DNA of 64,000 bases from Ancylostoma caninum (Eukaryota; Nematoda; Chromadorea; Rhabditida; Ancylostomatidae), in contig JBAJFG010000487.1 in NCBI GenBank assembly GCA_037903475.1, positions 2,604,001 to 2,668,000 of the forward strand, given 5' to 3'. The notes beneath the pieces were generated by a model that was not told the origin of the DNA, ran no database searches, and saw only the letters and a list, made by a program, of their open reading frames with translations. The translations under genes and the position numbers were made by a program. Below are positions 1 through 14,300 of the stretch, piece by piece; position 1 is the stretch's first letter, and the number at the start of each line of letters is the position of its first letter.

Positions 1-3000
1 CATTTCGGGTCCAATTCCTCAAAAGTGGCTTGGATGGAGTGCCATTTGGCTGGTGTTCAATTGCTATTCGGTCGCTGTTCGATTGCTCTTCGGTTTTCTT
101 CGGGATTAGGGATCGAATACAAATCAAGTAGCAACCGAGCAGTGCTCAGCTAGCACCTCAACCCCACCAATTTTGGGAATTGGAGACGGAATGACATGCG
201 GTTCCAGTTGGTGGAATCCCTATGTATGTCAAGCATAACGCCTATGGACTATCATTCCAGTCGCTGTCACCGTTCCTCAGTTACTGCCAGAAGAGGGAAA
301 ACAGCATTGGAGGAGAGGATGACAGCAGCTGGGAGATGCTGTAGGCGTTGATCTCAGCATATTACCCTGCACTTCCTGCGTTCTTGTTGCACAGTTATCA
401 TAATGGTAGCAGAAATATCGGGAAAGCAATTGCCTTGAGGTTAGATTAATGGAGGAAGTATCCCCCAATTTTTTGATCGGTTCTGCGAGAATTATCACAT
501 AAGCCGGTGAATGATGAATAGTAGAATCATATAAACAAGGATAAGATAAATATTCCATGGCTTTTGCGGTTTTGGACTGAAAAGAAGTGCTTCGAGCCAT
601 ATGTTGCGAATGCATATGTTGTACTTTTATATTAATCATATATTTCACATGATCAGATAAATACGTTGCGACATCCAGTCCCTCCCGAAATTTTGGGATA
701 TTAATCATTGCAGAACTTGTGACAGTGGTTAAAAGTGGAGAGGATGTTCACCGAAACTCGGATTTTTGCCCCTTCTTACTATTTCATTGCAATTCCCTGG
801 AATATCATCAGAAACACGGCTAGTTCATCAACTTATTTATTTTATGCAAATATTCCTCTATTTTTTGATCAGACAATTGGTTTGTTCATCGAGTGCGCCC
901 GAGCTGTTTCGTGCAAGGAAAGTAAGATGACCTCGGCTAAACCTTGAAACCTTTAACCAAACGCAAAACGTTGAAGATGGAGTTCTTGCTTGTTAGCTCT
1001 TTTTTCAGCTATAGCTTTTTTCGCTGTTTCAAATTTTAAGATTTTTGTTTGATTGCCAAGCAGCCAGGAATTAGCGCTGAGCATTGGTGCCAGTTTTTAA
1101 GGAATTCTTTGAGTCCTGAACTTTGTTGCTGAATGACGTCTTTTACGGTCTACTGCAATCCGAATGACTTTGTTTTTATGTAATTCTTGATTGGATGAAA
1201 ATGGCGATTGCAACGCCATGTATGATCTAATTCTCTTTTATTACTTTCACTAGTAAAGGTAGCAATGTTCGGCTCTTCCTAGTGTCTTTGGTCGGGACTT
1301 TAGGTCGTAATGCGTGTTACTATTTGGACATCTACCAAAAGAAATGAACTAGCCGTGTTTTTGTGTTTTCGCATATGTGGGTGTTAATTAAGGTGTGCAT
1401 AGCCGTTGCAAGGTACTAAATGATTCATGGAATTGTTGTTATGGAGAACTGCTACTGGTTGTGTACAGCTGGTTGTTGCTAAATGAAAATTTGAGAGGAT
1501 TGGAAGGATGGGTAAACTTATATCCATGGGTAGCAGCTGGTATAGACAAGGTCATGTATGGGTAAACATGTTGATGGATGCCAGGTAAAGGGTAAATTTG
1601 GGTGCATTAACACGTTTAACATGGGTAATCTCATTTATGCATCCAGGCCTTGGAAATTGTAGTTTCAATAAGTGTTTTTCCGCTCCTTCATCTTTCGAAT
1701 TCAGGTTTATTTTTCTTCAGAATTTGCTCAATACTTCTGGTGAATGATCACGGTAACGAGTATCACTTGGCTGTGCCTTTTACTGGAATCTTTGGGATGA
1801 TGTGAAGCAGAAATCTCTGCATTGAATTAGCTCAATTAGTGAGCATGTGTAGCATTTATGCTGCACTTTATAATTTTGCTAGTTTTCCCCGGCATAGTGT
1901 AGTTATTTTTCCGAATAAGACACTTTTCTTACAGCTTTGGAGTAGTGGAAACATTTCGTCGTAAACAGGGCCCTAACACATCACTAGAAAGGATGAATAA
2001 TCGTATACCCATGGGTTTAACTACCCGTAGATATCATGTGGACATCGTCAAGTGTAGCTAGGCTGTCTATGGGTGCTAGGTTAACGATAGATTTGGGTAC
2101 CTTAACATACATTACTAAAATTGCCCATGGTGACACGCATTCGATAGGTAATCTTAGTAATGCATTTGGATACCAGACAAGATTTAGGTAATTATGGAGC
2201 TAAGTGACGCTACCCTTTTCCTTTCGCTTCTAGGTGGTTTTTTTAGTGACTGCTCTTCATTAGTTGTTGTTTGTGAGTTAACTATATCATGTTTCATAAT
2301 GGAACCGTTTAAAAACAGATGAAAACCTGAGGAACACACGTAGTACAGCGAGAAACCCGTACATTTTCATCTTATCTATGGCCTGAGTTGTTTTATGGAC
2401 ATAGGACAAGAGAGTGTCTTAGAGGTTTCCGCTTTCTTTAAGCGCTTGGGTCAATTACAAAAAAAAACGTGGATAGTGTTTCTGATGTGTTGAGAAAATA
2501 CTCATTTCTTCCGGATTACCACGACATCACTACCATGGATGAGAGGATTATCCGAATTTGGTTATCAACTCTATCTGGGGGTTTTACGCCCTCCGTCATC
2601 CAGACTGTTATCCGATTTCTGGAAAATCTTATGTCCGTTCATCGCTGATTACGGCGGGCTTCCTGCTCAGCAGTCTTGGTTTTAGCATTCTGGCTTTGGA
2701 ATTCCTGCATTTTTATTGAGTTCCTGGGAAATTTGACTTCAGGTTCTTTTTGAATCATGGCTGTATAGCTGTACTTTTCTGTCCAGTGCTAAAGAAATAT
2801 TCTCATTGATACAAAAAATTAGAAAAAGAATGTAAAAATAAAACATTTCAAGAAAACAATTTCTTTGCATGAGGTCGCAGACATGGATGTTTGCATGATA
2901 AATGTACTTTACATTTCTGACCGAAATAATGCGTGAATCCAGAAGCTGTGCACCTAGTGTCGATCACGATTTGCGATCAAAAATATTTAATTCTTTTTTC

Positions 3001-3105
3001 AATTCTTCTTTTTTACATTTTTCCTTTTTTTATTCTTGATAATTTCTGAACCAACTGGACGACCCCTTGGACGTCTTTGTATTTCAATTTATAACTTCAT
3101 TTCAG
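1..3105. other. non-coding stretch upstream of the first recognisable drg-1 exon
   Basis: No exon with family similarity was found here on either strand. The N-terminal part of DRG1 (the lysine-rich helix and the DARIG-type lead-in to the P-loop) should precede the exon at 3106, but I could not find it in this stretch. It holds two degraded copies of the GGGTAA repeat family (about 1505-1653 and 1990-2180). It also has a short sequence at 268-345 that resembles one arm of the palindromic element at 3921-4176. The reading frames present are short and have no codon pattern I trust. Confidence 0.6.
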
Positions 3106-6100
3106 GATTTCCTTCCGTGGGCAAATCCACACTACTGTCGAATCTTGCTGGCGTATACTCGGAAGTAGCGGCGTATGAGTTCACCACTCTTACAACGGTG
3201 CCAGGAGTGATCCGTTATAAGGTTCGGTGTTTTTTTTTTTAAATACTTTGCACAAAGAGCCTGTGAGCTCTCTTGTAATCTTCTTTTTCCTACGGAATGC
3301 TTTGGATTTGTGTTGTTTTGGCAATTAGGCATTCTTTCACTACATTACTTGTGAATTTTCTGTCAAATTGCTCCTATTACTTTTTGTGCCCAAGTCGCTG
3401 TTTCCTGGTTAAGTGAATAAGTGGTGTAAGAAAGCCATCAGCTGTCGTGCACCCACAACCAATCTGAGAGCAAAAAGTCTCGTATTGATGAGGGAAAGAG
3501 GTTATAGCTTAGGATCTTGCGTTTGGTTTTTTGGAAAGAGTGTGGCCAAAGCGTATGGCATTTCAAAACATGTTGTATAAGTTAGTAACCATTGTTCCAA
3601 GTGTAATTAGTGGTCTTTGCAGTAGTCTCGCGCTAGTAACTGTTGATGGCTTGCACAAATACCTATTATGCATCTGATTGGGAGTATAGTACGTTGTTTA
3701 TTCGCCTTCAGGGAGCGAAGATTCAACTCCTTGACTTGCCCGGAATCATTGAAGGTGCGAAGGATGGAAAAGGTCGCGGAAAGCAAGTAATTGCAGGTAC
3801 GTTGAGAGTTGTAGTTATAAAAAGGATAAATCTGACTCGAGGTACTAGATTATTTTTTGTGGACTGGAAAAAATTAAGGAATGCAATGGATTAAAAAATT
3901 CAGTGATAAGGAAGTGAAACTACTCTGATAACTGTGCAGCACGAACGCAACCCGAACGGCGTAATGGTTTGTTTAGAAACGCTAGCAGCAACGGTTCCCA
4001 GTTACTGCCATCCTCCCCTTGATTGCTGCCGTCTTTCAGCATTTGCTGCCAAAGGGCCGACAGCTTGAGCAGCAATCAAGGGGAGGATGGCAGCAACTGG
4101 GAACCGTTGCTGCTAGCGTTTCTAACCGAACCATTACGCCGTTCGGGCTGCGTTCGTGCTGCACCGTTACCAGAGTAATTCTTCGATTTCTTAATGTTTG
4201 GTTCTGGCTCGACTATCTAAGGCTGTTAGAAGGACAGGCGAAGGGGCAGGAAAAAAGGAAGAAAGTTGGACTTCTAAAATACATTCAGCCAGGACGCCCG
4301 TTCCGTTTTTCTAAAATTTTCGTTATTTGTTTATTCAACAGTCTCCTCCACCTCCCTATTCCCTGAAAACTTCCGGGTGGAACACATTTTTTGGCTTCTC
4401 CTTTCACGTTCCTACCCTATTTCTTGCGATCACCCATGACACCAAAATTAGTACTGGTAGCGAAGAAAAACAAGGATCGTAATTATTTTTTTCGTTTTTT
4501 TTTTACTTTTTCATGTCTTCTAGGCCAGTTTTCTTCCACGAAATACATTTTATTTCAATTCTTGTTCCTTTGGTGGTAAATAGGTGCTTAGAAAAGATAA
4601 TTCATGGGAAATACTGCTAGTTACCACTACTCTAGTACTGCTAGTAATTACTAGTTTCATTTTTTCACCTTTCCATTGATTGATTTGTTTGGTTTTTTAA
4701 ACGTGAAGGCGCTGACAGCAACAGGTGCTCGGCGAGGGATGATTGGGCTGTTTTCTCAACCGCAGAGATGTACGTAGCTCGGAGCTTTCAGCTTTTTAAC
4801 GGCTAGTATAATTTCATGGATTTTCACTCGTACAAACAAGGAGTCGATGTCTTTATCCGGGGGCGTGAATGACCTAGTGAAGCTGTTCGTTGCTGTTCTT
4901 CAGAATGATGGCATAGTAGTGCGATGACTACGTTTGTTGTTGTCAGAAGTGATGCGCACTAATCCTAAAAAATCCTAGAATCACATCAGAAGCTTAAATG
5001 GAACAGATGAGAACTGCGTGGGGAGATATACGCAGAATAGGTGCAAAACATGAATGTGGACTATTTTTTGACGGGATCGTTCAAGGGTTTGAAGGCCCAA
5101 ATTTATCTTTTGAATATTTATCATCTATTCTTATATCTAATTTTATATTTATTTTATTTTTCATTATATTTTTCTAGCAAACCCGGGTTATTGGAGGTAT
5201 GTGCGAATTTCTCTAGGATTTCTTGACTCAGTCAATTTTTTCGAGGTAACTGTGAAAATCCGGGATGAACACTGAGACATCTGCCAGTAAGAGGCACTTG
5301 ATGGCAATGGGGGATATCACCAGCTGTATATCTTTATGACGGTTGTCTCAGTATTCAGCTGGTAATATCGGTCGTTGACACCTAGCCCACCTTTGTGGCA
5401 GATGTCTCGACCGGCACTCAGAATTCTCCACAAAGGCAGGGTCTCAATAACCGATTTTCGGTGCTTTTGTAAGGAATCATGCATGCCATGGTGATCAGCG
5501 TCTCCTGGCGATTATTTATCTATAAAAGTCTCAAAATCGATCCTAAGACGAGGCGCTACATTTAAGCTGCTTTCTTCCACAGTTACGTACATGGGAGAAA
5601 GAAGGAGTAAAGGTTAATAGTACTAAGAAGCCTTTCTTTTTAATGGTTACTGCTCCAAACGTAGAAGGGCTTCTGTGCTCGGAAGTGCTTTGCACTTTTT
5701 TGCGAGGATCGCTAGGTGGAAGCTTTTCTGCTTTAGCTTAGGAAGACAATGTTGCGTGAAATGAGGGTGCTTAGTTTCACTATCCAAGAAATATTGGTGA
5801 TCCAGGCAGTTATGGATGTTACAGCCTGGAATGCTTTCCAGCTCTAGCATCAGAGCTCGTTGTGGTCGAAAAAGCAAAGCTCAATGTTGGCTTGCATTTG
5901 CTTTATCGTGGACGCTGCAGCGTTGTCATGCCAATGCGAATCGGTCCACGTAATCTCGGCCTATTTAGACAACGTGAAGTTGTGGTTGTTGGCGTGGTGC
6001 CAAGCCAGTAGCTGACTGTTTTTTCTTGCTTATTGCCTGAGAAAGTTTGACGAGCATCAATGTTTTATTAGCTGGCAAAAGTGGCTGCCTCATTAAGTAC

Positions 6101-8334
6101 GCCGAGGGTGGCTCGAGGCGATAAAGTGAGGAGATTATTCCCAAGAAAGCGGCGTGAATGCCGTGAATACGTGATGATGCTAGGGCATTTCAAGTGGAAA
6201 TAAGTGCAACAGGGGCGGGAGGATTTTGTAACGAAGCTACCAAGTCCTATGAGAGCCTGGTACGTGATAGTGCATCTTATTCGGTCATCTTTCGAATTAA
6301 CAGCCCCTATCGTTTTTCTTTGCGAGCGCAGCTCACGGCTAATGCACTTTTGCTGGTTTTTCGAGGGGGCTGACCAGAATGGGAGTAGATACGAATCGCG
6401 TTGCAGTGTTGTGTGCATCCAATTGATGAAAAATTTTATGTCATTGGGAGGATTGGGAGGTATCAAGGCAACTAGACGATTTATGGCCCTCAAATGGGCC
6501 TTGTGTAAGGCTATTTCTTTAGAGGCATTGTCCCACATCTGTACTGTTTCTCAGGTATTCGCTTGAAAAGAACCTCCAGGAGTTCCTGACCAAGATGATG
6601 TACGTGATTTTTGCAACATGGTGAAAAAACCGCTTTTGAGCCCGTATTTTTGGGGAGATTGTGGGCGGAGCCGAGGCGGAGTGTTTCTTGGAAGTGCACC
6701 CCGTGAGCGCACCTTCTGGGAGAATTCGTACTCCTTGTAAGAGCTGGTTATTATCCATTCCCTAGCAGGATACAAGGTGCGGTTCATGTGTGAGCAACAA
6801 GGGTGTGCATGCTGTGGCAACCCCGTAGACCTGCACTGACACCGCCCACAAGCTCCTCAAAAGTGGGGCTTGAAAACGAGTTAACATGCAGTTTTGCACG
6901 GAATCAGGTATACCATTGTGATCAGCAGCTCCTGGAGATTCATTCCATTCGAAAATCTCAGGAACGGTTCTGGGTAGAACAGTGCATTTAGGCCTAGAAA
7001 TTAAAGTGCCTCGGGGAGAATATCAAGAAACTCTGGCGTATTAGATAGTTGAACCTGCTCCAGAGCGAATGCTGTTCGCTAATCTATCATTGACCTTTAG
7101 AGTCTGGCAAAACACTGCAATAAAATCTCGTTCAATAGGAAATTGCAGCATTTAATGCTCGAATTTGTACGTCATTGTGTGAAGCGCTGTCTCTTGTAGA
7201 GAAGAACGACGAGATTTTGGGATATTTTTAGCGGCATGGATTTTTTCCACGATGAAACTCTAGCCGTGGTGACGTGTGCACTTTTGTTTAAGCGCTGTGT
7301 TTACCAGCTCAGAATGTCCTATACATATTCTAGCAGGGATACTAGATTTAGAGGAATTTGAGGGCTCCAGGCTTGTCCGCTGTTCTTCCGGGTTTCGCAG
7401 GAATCGAACCGTTGGTGATGGGATGCAGCACACATGTGTTTGGATGGAATGGCGTGGGCAGTTAAATTTAATGCACAGACCATTACTATTAACTGCGCAT
7501 TCCATCTGTATGTTTACCTTTCCATATGCATGTGTATGTATCATCGGCGTTTCTAAGGTGAAAAACGGAGATTGTTCAGTGGCGTGACGTCCGTATGTTC
7601 GTTTGTTGACAATGACGTCAGTCTCGCAGTTTAATGATGCGTGAGATCAAAGATCAAGTTGGGAACACTTGTAATAGTTTCATAGGAAAGGCAAGGTTTT
7701 TCTAGCTTCCAGTGGAATTTTCATGGAGTGAACCACTGGGATCTGAGGTCTGGAGTTGAAAAAAATGTTGGATCTTCTCATGGAAGGGCACATGGTGGAG
7801 TATGAGAGATAATGGATGAAATATAAATATAAAATAACTAAAGATGGAAAAATGTAACTGCCTGTTTTATTGAATTGAACTGCTTTTTAACTATCCGACA
7901 ACCTTTTCGTCTCCCCATCATTTTGCATTTTATCCGAGTTTTTGAATAAAATCGGCTCAGGAAACTTATAAACCGTGTTTTGCATATGATTGAAACTTGC
8001 AAATCCCACTATCAAGACATGCATGCTCATGTGAAACACGATTTTTTAAATCAATAGTTCTATACCAGCAATAGTCAAATCCATGCAAAACCCATGCTTT
8101 TCCGAAATCCGATGCGGATTTGATGCAGGATCAACGAAAAACCCACGCAAATCCATGCAAAACCCTTGCAGAATCCATGCAAAATTCATGCAGTACCCAT
8201 GCATCTCTAAAATCCGATGCAAATTCTATGCAGAACCCACGAAAAACCCATGCAAAATCCATGGGTATGTATGGGTTTTCCATGGGTTTGACTATTGCTG
8301 GAACAGAACTATTGATTAAAAACGTGTTGTATAT

Positions 8335-8365
<31 letters not shown>

Positions 8366-11300
8366 TCCAATACACCGGAATGGTGCGCCATAATTGCTGC
8401 TAACATCACAAGTATACAGCGAAGGATGATGGATCTTGAAAAAAAAAGTATGGGGAAAGGCACCTTGGCTTCACTATCCACAAAGTACTGTTCACCCAAA
8501 TATTAACATATGAGCATGCATGTGGATTTGCATCTTTCAATCTCATGCAAAACACGGTTCCTAGGTTTCATGAGGATGCCTGGTATCCATAACTGAATAG
8601 AAAGTAGTAAGAAAGCACCCCACATTCGTTGCCTGTTTTTTTTTTGTGAATTTTTCTAAGAAAGTTGGCTGAAATGAGCTACTTAGACATTGCTCTTCGG
8701 AGTGTAGTTCGCTATCAGTGCCGATCTTGTTATTTTCTCCATCGGCACTTTCAGGAACATCATCTTCGGTGCAGGGAGCCATTCCTCAAGCACCGCGTGC
8801 TTGGATGCGTCCAATTTTATGCACGAATGGAGGTTGTCCTCCAGCTGTCACGCCATTTCAGTGCTGCAATTGAATTCCATTAAAATCCATCGCTTTGAAG
8901 GCACTCGTTAAGTATAAAACTTAAGGTGAACAACGGATGGGCGACGTTTGAAAAAGTCGCTTGAAAGGTCGCTACCTCACGCGAAAGGCCCGCTCCGAGC
9001 CGACTGATATTGAGCGGCCGGATGGCCCGGGAAAGGGACGAGGAGCTAATGAAATATTGTGGGTATATATAGCCGCATCTAGATGGAAGTGAATTTTATT
9101 CGGGTGAGCCGCCCCGGAAATCTGGATTATGGTTTGAAAATGTCAGAAATTGCTCATGAAGTGCATAAATTAGAAAAAAAATTCGAAATTTGCATTAGTT
9201 TTGCGAAGTTTACTGCATTGGATTAGCACTGGAGCTGGAATTTTCCCAGAAACCGCTGGAAAAACACCAAATTCGTTACATTTGATCTTATAATTCTACA
9301 CGCCACTCATTGTCTTTGGCCTTTATCCCAGATGTTTAACCTGGAGAGGGAAAATATTGGTTACTTAGGTTCCAACGGTCTTTCTTCGTTCTGCTATCCA
9401 GTATAGTCTGTTAGTCTGCATGCCGTTTCCTTTGACCTGAAAGTAAGACCCTACCTAAGAATTTTTTTGAGGTCTTCATAGGTGAAGAATCTGCAGGACT
9501 TCCTGATCACAATGGTGTACGTGATTCTGTGCAAAACTGCCAAAAATTCCGTTTTTGGACCCAAACTTTTGCGGAGCTTGTGGGCAGAGCCGAGGTTTCA
9601 TGACGTAATTTCCGCACCACGCACTCCCTTGCTGGTCTCCCTTTATTCTGCCAGGGATTACATGCTGAGGAAATCCTACAAGTAGTACGAAATTTCCTCA
9701 GAAAGTGCGCTCCCAAGAGCGTATTATTCAGAAACTTCCCATCCTCGCCTTGGTCCCATCCTAACCCCCTAGCTCCTCCCACAAGCTTCCCAAAGAGTGG
9801 GTTCCCAAAACGGATTTTCCAATAGTTTCGCATGGAATAACGTATACCGTTCTGATCTTCAGATCCTGCGAATTCTTCACATATGAAAATCCCAAAGACG
9901 GTTTCAAGGTGGGCCGGTGCTACGGTGCTTTGTGCATTGTTGAGACAACAGCGTTTGCCTGTGGATTGTAGTGGATCCTTGACAGCCGAATAGAAATAAC
10001 CCGTAGTTGGACTCACCCACATATGCGCACTTCGAGGAATTTATCCACAAATATTCTTTCACTGCATGGTAATATATCCTAACCACTCCAACATGTCAGT
10101 AAAATGGCGTCTTAGGCAGCTCTTTTTGGCCTTTCGAATATTCGGTGCTGGAAAATATCCGATAGAATCTAGGATAATTGATTTACAAGGTACGTGTAGG
10201 CAAGTTAACAGTAAAGTTATTATATTTGCGTGGACTGTAGTGGATGGCAATGAAATTTATACCGCGAAGGTAAGAATTGCCGTTGTTCATGCTTTGGGAC
10301 CAAACCTTATAATAGTTCCTTAGTTACTGGTGTAGACTTATATCGCCTAGAGCCTATTTCCTTAAGTTTCGTGGCACCTGATCCATGAAAGCATTAGGGT
10401 CTATACTTTATCCAGAATCATCTTAGTTTTGAGCAACAGCACCATCCTAACGTCTTAATGCCCCATCGGCGAGTTGTTAGGCCCTCCTACAAGGGATTAA
10501 TATTCTAGTAGGGCAAATAGTAGATGTTTCTCGTACGCACTTTGTAATTCAATACCGTCCATTATTTCATCAAGGAAACCCTTGCGGCAAGATAGTCCAT
10601 TCGGGCCCAGCAATATTCCTATGATCTTTGGGTTCAGTTATTTCCGCCTTGTTTTTTTTCCTTCCAGGAATGAGCAAATTTTCCGGAAATAAGTTCTTCT
10701 CCGAACACCTATAGTGCGTAATGCTGTTACTGACGCTTTTAACGATTAACGAACACAGAACTTCGTCAAACGGCAATAGAAATGACAGAGTTGCGCATGT
10801 TTGTTATGTCTGTCTTCGTCAATAGTCCTTTGTGACGTGAGGAATTGTACTAAGTAGCTGACGAGACGTATATTTGTGGAGGAGGCTCTTCTTGACATAA
10901 TGGACGCTGCTGACAGTTTTCATAGCCGTTGTGACTCTTCGTGTTGAGTGCTGGACAACTTGTCACTCTGCCTCTCGGGGGTATTTTGCTGCTGAGAAAT
11001 TTGCAGTAGTCGCGTTGAGCAGAGTAATTCTTGTGGGGTCCTGAACTTTTGGGAGCAAACCAGAGAAATTCGGGATTTATGGGATCTGATTCTTATATCC
11101 TCAGAATTTGGCATGGAAATACATAGAAAGGATTGACATACATATAAAGGATGTGGACTGACTAAAAGAATTGACGCTTCAAAGAGAAGGCGTGACCAGT
11201 ACGAGTTACTACGCTCGTGGCAGTTCACTAGGAAATTTTTAGCGTTTGGGATTTCAATCTGGTGTGCGTATTAGTTTTTTTTCCTATAAATATAAAGGAG

Positions 11301-14300
11301 AGGTTGCGTATGTGGCAGCGATTCACTGTTGTAGAAACTTTTTTAAAGCCGAATGGGCGTGGCTTATCCGTGGGGCGTGGCTAGCGGATATTTTGTCTTA
11401 GTGAAGACAGTTAAATACAAGGAAAATAATTTTCAGTAGTCGATTGATAGACGGAAATAAAGATTATGGGCGAAATATTAATTTTTTAAATTTCCATTTG
11501 ATTCGCAGTAAAGATTCTAAAAGTCTGCCCAAACATGGGGATTACTAGTTGCGCAAAGGATGGTAAAATCTGACCAGAAATTCCCCGAATTAACTGATAA
11601 ATTGTCCTTTCAATCTATTTCCCAAAATAGCCGGTAAATCGTCCTTTCAATCCTTCCTCTACCTCGGACCCTTTGAATCCTTCCTCTTCCTCGAACAGCA
11701 GCAATGCTCGTAGTTTAGGTATCCTCTAGTCCTTCTAGGATTAGCAGTGTGATTTAAAAATGGTTTTTATATAAATAATATTTCAATAATCTTGTATGGG
11801 TAACAAGTCAGGAATAACCTCTTCATGGCTCTATGTCTCGATGTTTCAGTTATTCAGGCTTAATGCAGTCGTTTTAACTAGTTCTCCTATTACTCATTAA
11901 TCTAATGAATATGTATGTCAGCAGCATCTTGATGAAGACATTTTATTGCAGTGGCTCGAACATGTTCACTGATTTTGATGGTCCTGGATGTGATGAAGCC
12001 GCTGAAGCATAAACAACTACTGGAATATGAACTGGAAGGATTCGGGATTCGCTTGAACAAACAACCGCCGAATATTGGATTTAAGAAGAAAGAGAAGGGT
12101 GGCATCAATCTCACGGCTTTGGTACGTTTTTTTTGAATTCTTTAGAAATATCCTGCGATTTTCTTACCTTTTCACCGTTCGCAGTGCTCTACTATTATAC
12201 TATTATTTTTCTGTTATTTATAATCTGCTAATATACCAGTGTTTACTATTGTTATTATACCTTACTACTATTTTATTGCTTTACTGTACTAGTACTGCTG
12301 CTACTACAATACTATTTTGGGGTGTTTTCACTATTATGTTATTATTTTACTGTTTACTTTTACTTTTTTTACTTTACTTTTTTTTATAATTCGTTAATAT
12401 AGTACTATTTACTACTATTACTATACCTCACTACTCCTTCACTGCTTTACTATACTACTACTGCAATAATACTTTCGTTTTTTTTTTTATCGTTTTGACG
12501 TTTGCACTATCTGGGGTGTTTCTACTATTTTATCACTGCTCTACCGTTATCTATGGTTTTCTAATACACTAATATTTTCTACTACTACTATATTTTTCTA
12601 CTACCGAACAGCTTTACCACTTTAGTAGCATTACGATACTATTTTCGGGGTGTTTTAAAGTTACTTCGCAGAATACGACATTTGCATCTTTTCACCACCT
12701 TTGTGGATTTTTTTTCTGGATCTCATGCGTTCTTCCAGCGCTTCTGTGCTATGTTTTAAGGGTAGTTCTACTACGGATACTACATAGCACTGTACAATAG
12801 GTGTGTGGCTAGTCTTAAAAGGACTATGGGCGTTGTTTTGGTGCCCGGACCGGATTACTCATGGCGACTCGCTCTAACTGCGTTGATAATTGTCGTTTTC
12901 GCGGCAATTTCCGCTGATGTGAGTGAGCGTTGATGTCGGTGTGCGATTCGTCACTTTGAAAGCGGCATTTCGGAGGTTTAAAGTTACCGCGTGGAGTGCT
13001 ACGGGAGGGGGGGACACTGTTTGTGGGAATTGTGGTTTAAGTATTCTTGGTAAGTATTTGGGTATGGTAACGATATAGTCTTGACATTGCATCGTTTCTA
13101 CGATCCTACGACTCTGGCACGCTCAGGCATAATATCCAGAAGACGAGATCCGAACAGCTTCCCATTTGTCCTTGGAAGGAGGTGCTTTTCTCCAGTTTTT
13201 AACACTTCAAACAATAGGTCTGGTCCTTGGGGAAAATGCGAGCACCTATCGATCTACGCTTTCGTCTCCTCTTTCAAGCGAGTGCGCTTTTTTGACTCAT
13301 GGTCTCATGTATCTGACGAGAGGGAATGTGAAAGTTTGGCTAGGGATATCTGGGTTTTGTCGGGAATTTGTTTCAAATTGAATGCAGAAGAGCCTGAAAA
13401 TTGGGTGGAAATGGACATTTTTCAGCGGAAATCCCGTTTATTGCAGGGAGATTTGTGTGGTAAAAGTATTTGCGATCGGGATGTTTGTCTGTGATTGTGG
13501 AAGAAGATTTCATAGCGCTGTCATTAAGAGCTTTCTCCAGAAAACACAGATCATGTGAATTTCTCTTGGATATGTTTATAGAGTTCTTGCGAGGGGCCCA
13601 CCTCTGGGACAGATAGGGGCTGTCTTGATGAAAAATGTAGGGGAACGAATCAGCACCATGTCAGAAATGAGCTTGAACATTAACTTCTGGGCGTATTATC
13701 CCGTTATCCAAGAAATATTACACCTAAAGATATAAGGTCACCTTTCGTAGGCACTTCTATGTGGGAGTTGTAGCTGTTTTCAATGAAAGTTTATCGTTTT
13801 TTTTCTGGAGGCGTATCAGTGGAGGAGGCAGAAGGGGAGAAGGGTTAAAGGGTGAATGGGAGGGGCATGAGAAGAAAAACTGTGGTCTCCGCCAGTTGAG
13901 GCCCCGAATCGTTGGTATTTTCGAGAGTAAAGTTGTTAAAAAATCAAGCTTAAGTCCCAATTTTTACAAGTAATCATTATAATAGCTATAAATAATTGTG
14001 TTGATGCAAAAATTTTTGGTGTTTCATGAAGTTTTTTTCGAAAATTCGGCCAGCTTTTCTGCGGATGGGGGGGCATATTATACAGTGTATTATAGTGTAC
14101 TATATTACTATGTATTACATAATATATTATAATGATCTCGATTGTAATTTTGGAAATTTGATTACTTGAAATTTTATAATTTCACGTTGCTACACAACCG
14201 ACAATTCTTACATAGGTACGTATCCGAGTACCATTAAATTTGTAATAATTCGGAGTTACTAGGTTATTACTGCCTTAAATGCTTTGATTCTGGACGAACA

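Larger units (their letters stand above)
3797..11951 (+). other. 8.2-kb repeat-filled intron of drg-1
   Basis: This intron separates the G3 exon from the VARTCSL exon. It contains a 256-bp palindromic element (3921-4176), two copies of MITE family A (6532-6988 and 9448-9917) and a fold-back element with an internal minisatellite (8051-8315). An ATTT microsatellite tail lies at about 8331-8367. There are also stretches of reading frame with mixed composition (5640-6540, 8561-8883) that look like decayed mobile DNA. I see no nested gene I can support. Confidence 0.7.

Noticed and set aside
6068..6538. 156-codon minus-strand open frame
   Set aside because: It is the longest single frame near 6 kb, but no family is recognisable, the plus strand is also open over most of it, and it abuts a MITE. 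Most likely decayed mobile DNA or chance.
8561..8883. Overlapping frames on both strands, partly acidic and Ser/Glu-rich
   Set aside because: It could be a relic of a coding repeat, but frames are interrupted and nothing is recognisable.
13081..13494. 137-codon plus-strand frame inside a drg-1 intron
   Set aside because: No recognisable motif, no convincing splice or start context, and an overlapping second frame is open too.
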